Origin: Nilaparvata lugens
Taxonomy: Eukaryota > Arthropoda > Insecta > Hemiptera > Delphacidae
DNA: 64,000 nt
Direction: 5' to 3'
Assembly: GCF_014356525.2 (NCBI RefSeq)
Contig: NC_052518.1
Span: forward strand, 96,044,943 to 96,108,942
The notes under the pieces are model-generated. The model did no database searches. It was not told the DNA's origin and saw only the letters and a program-made list of their open reading frames with translations. Positions 32,566 to 42,549 of the stretch are shown in pieces. A program made the position numbers and the translations under genes. Position 1 is the first letter of the stretch. Each line of letters starts with the position of its first letter.

Positions 32566-34459
32566 CAAATTCAAATTCAAATTCATTCACTCGAAATTCA
32601 TACAAAATATTAACAAAAGTATAAAACGACAAGTTACAAGTGAACAAGATACTACTCACAAAAAGTACAGTATGTTACTGGACTTTGTCCGCGAATAGGA
32701 GTCAGATACAAAGTGTTATAAGTAAGATTATTTATTTTATAAATTGATATAGTTTAAGATTTAGTAGGTCTAGGAAAAGGAGTTGGGAAGAAGAGAGATT
32801 TAGAATTTAAGTATGATGTAATGAAGATGAAATGAAGATGATTGAGTGCAAGCTCGCACATACATACAAAACAATCATTTTTAGTATCATTTATCATTAT
32901 AAATTAAAAATTACACCTATTTGTAGAGAAAGAGCGATAATACCTATCAATCTACAGAGAAATAATAATTAAAATAACAATCAATTCCATAGTGTAGTAT
33001 AATTCAAACAGAAAGACAGTTATTAGTGACATCATCGAGACAAAAACGTATCACACAGAATAAATTGATGGACTATGTAGTAGTCAATACAAGGTTGACT
33101 TGATTTGTGGATATATATTGAAACTTATTAACTTAAAACCTTAAAGAAGCCTTCCACCTCGACTGGCGAATGAAGCCATAGCCAAAGCTTAGTTTTATTC
33201 ATGAAGTGTTTATGGGTATTTATTCTTCTCAAATCAGTTGGTAGTAAGTTATAAAATTTCGGAGCAAGAAAAAGAAAACACCTCTGGAACGTGGTACAGT
33301 TCGATTTTGGAAGCCTAACAATCATTTGAGTAGTTTTCCGTGTTACAACAGAAATTTCATCATCGTTGTTATATACTGAAACAGATCTGTTACCACTTAA
33401 TTGATAAAATAAAGACAGAACCTTCAGCACATAAGTGTGTATCAGTGGTAGAATATTCAATGCTTTGAAAATTGGAAATGTATGTGACCTCCTATTAACT
33501 CCCTGTATAATCCTTATTACAGACTTCTGTAGCACTACAAGCCTTCTATAATGAGAAACAAAAGTGGATGCCCAACAGGAAATTCCGTAAACAAGCTTAG
33601 AATGAAAAAATGCATAGTACATAATCCGTAGAAAATGTTTAGGGAAAAACTGCTTCAAGTGATAAAATCGTCTTATCAAGAACATGAAATACATCTTTAT
33701 TTTCTTTATGTGGGAGTCCCAAGTTAATTAATAATCAAGAATCAAACCTAAGTATTTTATTGTATCAGATTGATTTATCTCATCACAGCTACATGACACA
33801 CTATTACAACCAACTTTATGATATTTTAGAGAAACTGGAAAACTGAAAGGAGCTGATAAGGAGAAATTTATATTTAGTTTTAGATGCATTTAGTGCTAAT
33901 TTATTATATTGGAACCAACAACACAAGTCATTAAGATCCATCTGCATCATTTCTTGCAATTTTATCTCACTGTCAGAAGAATATGCTAACGCAGTATCAT
34001 CTGCAAAAGAAGTTAAAGAGCCTTGAAAGTTATGGGAAAAGAGATCATTTATGTAAATCAAAAAAAGGATCGGACCCAATACCGATCCCTGAGGTACACC
34101 ACAGGTGATCAAAGCCAATTCACTACTAAATTCACCAATGGACACATATTGTCTACGATTATACAGGTATGACTCGATCCATCTAAAGGCCATCCCCCGG
34201 ATACCAGATTCATGCAATTTGCGTAAAAGAATGCAATGATCTACCGTATCAAAGGCTTTTTTTATGTCCAAGAATAGACCTGAAGTTTTACTCTTATACG
34301 GTTTGTTGATACCATTATAGATTCCAGACATGAAATTTTGCAAAGCATGCTCGGTGTTCAGACCCTCCTGAAACCCATATTGTTGCTTATTGAAAAATTT
34401 GAATTGCTTGTAAAAACCGATTAATCGCTTCTTGAATAGTTTTTCAAGTAATTTAGAAA
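32566..34459 (-). pseudogene. Non-LTR retrotransposon remnant: RT to C-terminus and 3' UTR
   Basis: Minus strand, cut at its 5' side by the assembly gap. 34343-33816 encodes RT with LDIKKAFDTVDH (palm), GVPQGSVLGPILFLIYIND, and the catalytic FADDTAL. The frame continues, with a stop near 33727 (LGLILDY*LTWDSH), to 33694-33128. There the connection and C-terminal region appear (VLQKSVIRIIQG, FYNLLPTDLR), ending with TAA. A ~550-bp 3' UTR ends at 32566-32590 in repeats of tttgaa, the type of short tandem tail known for CR1/Jockey-like elements. The endonuclease and ORF1 are not in the assembled sequence. An upstream RT part (about 34459-34344) is visible but broken. Confidence 0.85.
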
Positions 34460-34559
34460 NNNNNNNNNNNNNNNNNNNNNNNNNNNNNNNNNNNNNNNNN
34501 NNNNNNNNNNNNNNNNNNNNNNNNNNNNNNNNNNNNNNNNNNNNNNNNNNNNNNNNNNN
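34460..34559. other. Assembly gap (100 N)
   Basis: Exactly 100 undetermined bases, the conventional placeholder for a scaffold join of unknown size. Sequence right of it does not continue the retrotransposon, so the true distance is unknown. Confidence 0.99.
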
Positions 34560-36260
34560 TCATTGAATTATATTTTACTAGAAATCGTTCACATCTCGGT
34601 AAAACGAAAAAAAATTAGGTGTCGTCAAGGCACTCCTACATAGTAAGTTGTCTACACAATCAAACGTTTCAGACGTTATTCTATATGATTAAATCTATTC
34701 TCTTAGTAAAGTTGCAAGTGTACATGATTTTAATCCACTCATGTGATGAGAAATTATAGTGGAATGACCGTGGAATTTGATGAAAATTTTAAAGTAATCA
34801 GCACCAAAGATTTATTTTAAAAATCAACAAATAGTCATGGTTTATAACTGAATCATCAATTTTAAACACATTCTTCTTTCTTGTTACTCGATCTGTTTTA
34901 TGGTAATAACTTTTACTCCGGACCGCTAGCTAATTTTTTCTCTTTAATAGACACATAAGGAGAGAATCCAGGGATCAAAGTGTGGTATCTGAATGTTTCA
35001 ACAAATTCCTCGTACTAATACCACTCAAATATTATTGGATTTCTACCATAGCTGCCACGAATATCATTAGGATGGAGAACATAAAACTTTAGCGAAAGCA
35101 AAGCTTACTATTTAAGTTTTTCCATCAAATAAAAATAGAGTAATATTTATTATAGATCAATAGTTATGGAACCAATAATAATGATTTTATATGGTAGGGG
35201 ATAATGAATTAAATGTCGATTTTTCCAATAACAAGATAAAAACTACATAAATTCGAAATTAATTGACTTAATTGGGAATAATGATTTTAGATGAAAAGTT
35301 TATTTGAGCCATTTCGATTTGATTGATTTCAGCAGATAAAAACCACAGACATCTAAAATGCAAAGAAACAATAGTATAATAAAAATTTTTTGATACTAAG
35401 AAAATCTTGAACGAGATGAACAAATATTATAATTTTCAAATAGCCTAACGATTGTTAAGACAATCCAATAAATTGATGATTAGTGGGACTAATTAACATT
35501 ATGAACGAGTTCATCAGTCAAAATTTTATGTAGCTCTTCAAGATTTTTAGTTGCTTTCCATTCTGAGGCAAGGCGACTCCAGTTCCATGGTTGTGATAAC
35601 ATCTTAATTCTAAAGTGATTTAAAACTAATGACTAAGTCAGTGAAACACACTCCCGAATAGAGAAAACATACAACTATAACCACAAAGAGTTTAGCGAAA
35701 AAAGACATTAAAAAAATAGACAAAAGAAAAATTAAAATTTTGCTACAAAATTTCGAGAAGAGCATTGTCAGTCTTTTAAATTTTCGCTTTAATCGAAACC
35801 AAATACAGATAAACAACAATTAAGGTAATTCAAAATTAAGAGTAAGATAATTAACTGACTCAACTAATTGAGATGAGTAGTTTCCTGATACCAAGGTGGT
35901 ATGTATTAAACATAGTTTAATTTCATTTTTTTGTAAATTGAAAAAACATAATTATAATTTTTTTTTACTTATTAATGTCTTATTTTATTGAATTGAATTT
36001 TTAATTAATGCTTGAAACTGGAAAGATGTTTTTAAACACTGAGCATAATATAAATATTTGAATTAGAGAATGAAAAATTTGCAGAGAATTAAATAGATTG
36101 AGAACAAAAATTGATGTCAAAAATAAAAATTGATTCAAGGAATATAACCAATCCATGAATTGAGCACAAAAATAGAACAACTCACAAAGCTCACAATATT
36201 TGTAATTTTTGGCCAAATATAAATTCTAATCGATTTGAGCCCAGTAAAGCAATACAAGTA
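34560..36260. other. AT-rich non-coding stretch
   Basis: No recognisable gene or repeat. The reading frames are short and AT-driven. Confidence 0.5.
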
Positions 36261-37069
36261 TTACTTTCTTGACATTTTGTAAGAAGTGGTACCACTGGTA
36301 CTACTGGCTTTTTCTAATTGTTGTCTAAAAGAAATACAAACTCTCATAGGTTCGAACAATTTTTGATCTGGAAGTGGAACAAGGTATTCCGAGCAATCCG
36401 CACAAAAGATTTGGCCACATTTTCTGAAAAAAGGAACGAAATTGTGAGAAAGTACCTACGGTATTACCACTTCGAGCAATTAATTCAATTATAATACCCT
36501 AAGGTTAGTTATGATGAGAACCACGCATATCATACACAACGAGATACTAGTTTCGAATTTCAGACTCACTAACATGAAAAAATTTTAATGTTGACTAGCT
36601 TAATATTATCATATTGAACGCTGAGATGTAACTACTGATAAACTATTAGATCCAGTTAAAAATTTGTTCAGGACCAATGCTATACCTTCTCCCTAGAAGT
36701 ATCTAATATACTACTCTTCGTAACGATTTTCTATTGATCTCAGTTTTCGCTTTATTTTACTCATCAGTGAAACATTTCTTGAAGGAACTTTCAGTTGACA
36801 GATAATTGGGCTTGTTTCACACGTATACGGTTCCATTCATTTTCGGTCAATTCCGACAAGTGTGAAACCTAATAAAAACCACACAGCACCGAACACACCT
36901 TAGACACGAATAGGTTTCATCAGGGCTCATTCGTTACCGGGGAACAGCAAACAAATCAAGTCTTTCTCACACGTTCTGTTCGTTTTCTGTTTCAACCCGA
37001 TCACTTTTTAAATCTTTAAAGTCAAAATCATAATTTTAATTTATTCTAGCATTTTTTAAAAATAATTTT

Positions 37070-37722
37070 TGCCACACTGCACAGAAAGCAGCTGTTTTCC
37101 AGTCCCTAAGTAGATCTGAAAGACATTGTTTGCAGACAACTCTCGTCTGACGTCAGAACAGGTTTCTTTCCGGCCTAGGCCGGAAAGAGTACCCTTTCCA
37201 GCCGCTAACATGGAACTAAGAAAGGTGATCAAAAAACAACTGATCAAAAAAATTTTCATTATTTGTGTTCATTATTCAATAATTAAAACATTTATAATAA
37301 TATCATCTTATTGTCATTTGAAAGAATAGAAAAGTATAAACTCAACATCCCACATAATTGAACATCATCTTTTAGGTTATTTAGACGAATCAGAATAAAA
37401 AATAAAAATACTTGGACAATTTCCTGATATTCAGATTACCTCAGATTTGCTTGAGCTATCAACTTCCACTTCTGCTTTTGGAAGTGCTTAGTAAACAACT
37501 ATTCTCATTCATATATTGTTTATTTTTGTATGTGGCGAAAAATAGCGTTCGCACCACAGGCAAAAATGTTTTTGCCACAATGCACAGAAAGCAGCTGTTT
37601 TTGAGTCCCTACATAGATCTGAAAGACCTTGTTTGCAGACGACTCTCGTCTGACGTAAGAAACAGGTTTCTTTCCGGCCTAGGCCGGAAAATGTACTCTT
37701 TCCAGCCGCTAACATGGAAGTC
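37070..37722 (+). repeat. Direct repeat pair with a perfect 20-bp palindrome
   Basis: About 150 bp starting at gccaca(c/a)tgcacagaaag is repeated at 37070 and 37573. Both contain 'ctctcgtctgacgt', the perfect palindrome tttccggcctaggccggaaa (37167-37186, 37671-37690) and 'cagccgctaacatgga'. The 37533 side and 38040 share 'gtggcgaaaaatag/tc.ttcgcaccac', so a third, diverged copy runs to 38175. Confidence 0.75.
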
Positions 37723-38881
37723 TGTAGTTAATAAGTCATCCACTAGATCGGGCGAGTGTCAACCTTCTTCATCTTAAGTCGCCATTATTTCAGTTCAAGT
37801 TTTGAATCAAACTAATTCAGCATTTGCTTCGCAACCATTTTTATTAAATTATTTATTGTTGATTAGTGCATTCCATATTTTCAAAAATGCTTGAAGATGA
37901 CGACGCCCGTGATATTCCAAGTGAAATTTTAAAAGGATCTGAAATCATGACTGCAAATCTTCTACCACTAAAATCAAGAGATAGGTATGATAAAGAGTAT
38001 TCTTTATTTTGTATTCTTTATTTTGTCAGCAATACCTGTAGTGTGGCGAAAAATATCATTCGCACCACGGGCAAAAATGTTTTTCTGGCTCTCAATCTTT
38101 TCTAGTCCTCGGCCTATGGCCTCTGACTTGAAAACCGACTTCGAGCCGGAAAAATCTCATTTTCTGCTCTAGGTGCGAAATATACTATTCTGTCAATTTA
38201 TTGTATCAGTTTTATTTAATAAAATTGAGTTGTTGGCCAGATGTTGGTTGATATAGATAGACTGATTTATGCAGTGCAATCTAAACCAGTGTTGTGGGAC
38301 AAAACGTGTGAAAAATGAAGAACAATATTTCACACGGAATCAACTTGACTCCTCTCTACTGATAAATCAATATTCACTATGGGACAGGCGTCTGAAACAT
38401 GTGTTTCGGAAAAAATACAGAACTTAATTAGAACCGTGTCAGAACCCTGTATGTATGAAAGTTTTAATTCATTTTCAGCAGCAAGTGTAAACTGACCGAA
38501 CCGAACGGTACCGGTGTGAAACAAGCTTCAACTAGTAACAGTAAAAATAAGTATTAGTGAACAACTAAGTAAGTATAGTACTATGGTATGCTTGGTGGAT
38601 ATTGAGATATTGAGACGTGACTGGGGCATGTGGCATATGAAACAGCGTGAATGTTTGTGGCACAAAGTTATAGATCATAGAAAATTGGTAACATGACAAG
38701 ACGCGACACGCGTGACGCTTGGCAAGGCGCAAGTTGGCCAGCACGTGAGTGAGAAACTACACAGGATGAGTTTTTGTAACTCATGTAAAGGAATGGATCA
38801 GTGAGTAAATCGGAAACACGTGCGATAGCAGCGCTTTTGTAGAAGAGGCAGTTTGTCGTTTCTATAATAATCATTATTATA

Positions 38882-39060
38882 ACAGAACGAATAGCAATGA
38901 GCTAAAAATAACAGAAGAAGTCAAGAGACAACAGTGTCCCGTCAATTTCTTTTATCAAGTTTACAATACGATATGTGTATTGTAAACTCAATAAAAGAAA
39001 TTGATGGGACCACAGCGACTGCTGTCTCCTCTTATTATAAGCTCAGTGGTATTCGTTGTG
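38882..39060. repeat. Fold-back (hairpin) MITE-like element
   Basis: Arms 38882-38969 and 38977-39060 are reverse complements: 'gtc(cc)..tcaatttcttttat' and 'gtttacaatac' on the left mirror gtattgtaaact, 'ataaaagaaattgatggga' and beyond. The loop is about 7 bases. Outer arm parts (gaacgaatagcaatgagct / agctcagtggtattcgttg) still pair. No coding capacity. Confidence 0.75.
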
Positions 39061-39449
39061 TGTGCTTCCAAAATGTGAAAGGAACACATCTATAGTGTGG
39101 TCCACGTTATAAAGGCAGTGGATAAAGATAGAAGAATAGCGATGCCAATTCTCTACATTGATTAAATATATTTCTACACCGTCAAAAACATAATTGTCAT
39201 CGTTGTGGACCTAGAAAAGGATAGTACCACTGGCTTTGTCAAATGATAGACAAGGATAGCAAAACCGAAGTTGATCGAATACTGTCATTATAACGAGGAC
39301 CTCACTATAGCAAGAAATATTTCACCCACAAAACAGCACTACACGTGCAGCGCGATTCCGCACTATGAGAACAGGGAACCCCGGTTAATATTCATTCGAG
39401 GATAAGACTGTATTGTTTTCAATGTTATTAATTAACAGTACTGCTATTA

Positions 39450-40320
39450 TTTCGGGCCCTGATGGGATCGAGCTGGTGCTGACACCCTTAGGGGGGGCAT
39501 GGCCCTCATAGGCTAAGCACTTTTGGGATTCGTTCTGGCTCCCATCTCAGGAAGTACTGGATCCACCAGCCACTGCCGCTGGTTCTCATGGTGAAGGGAA
39601 AATGCCAACCAGGGGAACCATAGCACACAGATGACTGTGTGATTCCGTCCCTGGAAGTAGCCTAGCCAATAGCAGTATGGCTGGGTGAAGGCTCCAGACT
39701 ATGGGAGGTTCTGGCTTGACCGAGTCACCAGAGCTCTCCGTCTCTGGGAGTACCTGGGCATAGTGAAGCAATCTGGTGGAGTTTCGGTGACTCCAGTGAG
39801 AGACCAGACTATGGGACTTTATTTACCAGCAGTGTCCCCGTCTCTGGAAGTAGCAGGCATGTGAAACCCCCGGGAGGCCAGACCTCGGGTCCTACAGACT
39901 GTGGGAATTGGGTATGCCTCCGTCTCTGGAAGTAGCATCATAGCATGACGAAAAATCATCTCACTGGTCCTTCTTTACAAACGCTCGCGCCCCCTTTTGG
40001 GTGCCTGTGTGGTGGACGTGCAAATGCCCACCATGCAGACATATACGATTGGGAACTACGAGTATTTTTCCTCTGTAAGACGAGATAGAGGATACGTCCG
40101 GGCTTGCCCAGCCAACGTACCGCCGGAACGGTAAAGTGGTGGTTCCACTCAATGCAGGCTAAACTCCTCCGTGATTCTCGCCTACCTACTTGGCAGTGCC
40201 GTTGGGTAGTAGATTGCGTGTCACACCTGCCAGGATATGCTAATCGCAGGTGCCGCCCATTTGGACGTGTGACGTTAACGTGTGCTGTCGTGGCCAGAAC
40301 CAAGTACTACTATTGACAAC
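39450..40320. repeat. GC-richer block with internal short repeats, probably retroelement UTR
   Basis: Clearly higher GC than its surroundings. A motif close to ccgtctctggaagtagc recurs near 39646, 39739, 39838 and 39921, spaced 80-100 bp apart. 'agactatggga' recurs near 39697, 39807 and 39897. The open frames over it (up to 115 codons) have no recognisable domain. Such repeat-bearing, GC-rich leaders occur in non-LTR elements, but I cannot prove the family. Confidence 0.4.
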
Positions 40321-40842
40321 TTCATGTCATGTCAGCCTCATCTAAATATGAACATTATTATATTATAATATGTATTCGTCTAGCAGACTAGTTGCTCATA
40401 TGTGGCATCTCAATATGTGCTTAGCCTCAATGTGGAAAGTCACGTGACACATTTAGATTGATGTGGCTTGCATCTTACCAGAAATGATGTTTACGCCTGC
40501 CTATCCAGAATTTGTTGCGGTAATTTGTGCAATGACTGACGGCATGGTCTGGCACCCACAGGGTCTGCACTGGTTTCTCCACCGCCTCCCAAGACACCTC
40601 CGTGCTGCACAGGGAACCCTGTTGCAAATTCAAGAACACATTTGTTAATACGATTGTTGAAACTTCGAGTGTCAAGATCACCTCAACCAGGTTTATACTT
40701 TAATGTCAGGAGCACTTCAAATTCTGGACTACACAGCTATGATAGCAAAGAATGGACTGTATGATAATGATATATTCAAGTACTAAGGTTTAATACTGAG
40801 TTGATTTTCACTCATTCAAGAGTTGTAAATGAATAAAGAGAA

Positions 40843-41128
40843 TATGTTGAATGAAAAAGACTAAGAAATTGTCAAAAACCACAGATTTATAGATACTTAT
40901 AAAGACCGGTCTCGGTTATTACACCACTGTCAATCTCTGATAAACTAAAACTAAATACAAGAGCAGCAGAATTGGCATCTCCATATGCGCCTAGCCTCAA
41001 TTCTGCTGCTCTTGTATTTAGTTTTAGTTTATCAGAGATTGACAATGGTGTAATAACCGAAACCAGTCTTTTTAAGTATCAATAAATCTGTGGTTTTCGA
41101 CAATTTCTTAGTCTTTTTCATTCAATAT
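40843..41128. repeat. Large fold-back element, ~132-bp arms
   Basis: Left arm 40843-40974 and right arm 40998-41128 are near-perfect reverse complements (for example gaatgaaaaagactaagaaa against tttcttagtctttttcattc). The loop is 23 bp. The loop sequence and its edges (ggcatct..atatg.gc.tagcctcaa) recur at 40405-40435 outside the palindrome, so the fold-back probably arose by inverted duplication beside an existing copy. Confidence 0.85.
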
Positions 41129-41559
41129 GAATAATTAGCACAATATCACCTTCTCAAAAACACAAAAAAGAAAATATGTATAAATAACAGAAAGCAACAC
41201 TCACCAGTTATTTCCTCTGACTTCAGTACTTAGACTATTTGAAAATTGTTTATAAGGTGAAAGGTGCAGAATCAGGATGGAAAGCAATTGGATCACAAGA
41301 CGTGTTACTGTAATTTCCAGGCTTTCGCAACTTCCATAGAGAGAATATTTTCCTTCCATCCACAACTTCGACAGTATGATACTATTTCAATACTACAAAT
41401 TACAGACGCTGATTTTACGCACTTTCCACACACATTCAACGTTAAATACAACAAAGTTATCGGGCTGAAGAACACGAACAGTTTACAACTTGAGAATGCC
41501 ACGTCTCTCACAGAATGCCATCTCTCATTCAGCCTATCCCACACAGCACACTGATGTTT

Positions 41560-41870
41560 ATAAAAAGTTTAATAAACGTTACCTCTTAAACATTTGAAAC
41601 GTTTAGACAACGTTGTATGTTGTTGACCATCACGTTTTCTAAACGTTTATTCAACCTTTAGTTTGGTACTGACGTTTACGTTTAATAAACATTTATTTAA
41701 ACGTTGTATTCAACATTTTGATAAACGTTATATCAACGTTTAGACAAACATTATAGTCAACTTTCAATAAACGTTATATCAACGTTTTGATAAACATTAT
41801 AGTCAACATTTCAATAAACGTTATATCAACGTTTTAATAAACATTCATAATCAACCTTTCGTTGAGCATT
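41560..41870. repeat. Dense AACGTT motif cluster with ~47-bp tandem repeats
   Basis: More than fifteen (A)ACGTT motifs occur in about 280 bp, many as taaacgtt / aacgttta. Three units beginning ataaacgttatatcaacgtt lie at 41721, 41767 and 41814. The cluster is preceded by 'cacactgatgtttataaa'. Dense short motifs in both orientations are a known feature of the subterminal regions of CACTA-type transposons. That makes this a candidate end of the element holding the genes at 42.5-50.7 kb. Confidence 0.6.
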
Positions 41871-42549
41871 TAATTTAGGCTGGACACACTCTGGAGAAGG
41901 TGTGATGCAAAGCAGCATGGCATTTTGCATCCTTAAGGGACTTCTTCCGTATTCGTTTGAATGGAAGTATGCGTTCGCGGTGAGGAGCGGTGCAAATGAG
42001 AAGAAATCCAAAAGATTACCATCTTCTTCCATCGCCGTGCTGCATTGCGCCTCCTCCTACTTCCAGAATAAAGATACAAACTACCTCTGAGAATTCCAAC
42101 GAACCTGCAATCGTATCTTATACTTATAGTACTAATAACATTCTTATATCACAGACTCACTCACTCACCAATATAGCAATTTCTGGAAAACTATAAAATT
42201 TGAAGACATCCCAAAACGTGCTAAGGTTCAATATTCAAAGTTGTCAGACGTTTGGCGGAGACCTCACCCATGTGCAGCGCTTGATCTGTACAAAAATTCA
42301 GCCAATCATAACACCAAACTGATGGAAAGAAGTACAGATGCCCTCTTCAGTGTCTCTGCCACACGTTCAATAAGTATGAATTGTACAGGGAAAAAAATGT
42401 TCAAGTTGTACCGTATCAAATATAGATTTTGAACATAACGGCTACCTTAATAGCATACTTCGACATAGGCAACTCGCTAAAAAAATGAAATATACAGAAA
42501 TACTCAGGAATAAGTTATTCATTTATTATTCATTTAGTTTGGAACAAAA

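Larger units (their letters stand above)
36424..40478. other. Interval between the FYVE exons
   Basis: Acts as the intron of the FYVE gene if that model is right. It contains two direct copies of a palindrome-bearing repeat (37070-37210, 37573-37722) plus a related third (38040-38175). It also holds a 180-bp fold-back hairpin (38882-39060) and a GC-richer block with 'ccgtctctggaagtagc' repeats (39450-40320). No host coding sequence is recognised inside it. Confidence 0.5.
36261..40618 (-). pseudogene. FYVE zinc-finger exons, MTMR3/4-like, decayed
   Basis: Two exons with good splice signals. Exon A, 40618-40479: acceptor ttgcaacag, donor g|gtaaga. It encodes TLWVPDHAVSHCTNY and FWIGRRKHHF. 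Exon B, 36423-36261: acceptor ttccttttttcag. It encodes CGQIFCADCSEYLVPLPD and EPMRVCISF, ending in TAA. Together they follow the FYVE plan W..D..C..C...F...RRKHHC..CG.IFC..C...VP...RVC..C, known to bind PI3P on endosomes. The WVPDHAV form suggests a myotubularin-related 3/4 phosphatase tail. Ligands 2, 3 and 8 are Tyr, Phe and Phe, and the 2+1 codon across the 4-kb intron reads TGA where Arg is expected. Upstream exons are not found in this window. It could be a pseudogene copy, or an assembly allele of a dying gene. Confidence 0.72.

Noticed and set aside
39956..40316. 115-codon and 70-codon frames in the GC-rich block
   Set aside because: GC-driven openness with no domain, no splice signals and adjacent short repeats. 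Treated as retroelement UTR-like sequence.
41305..41544. 79-codon minus-strand frame downstream of DUF4806
   Set aside because: No domain. Overlapped by an equally long frame on the other strand.
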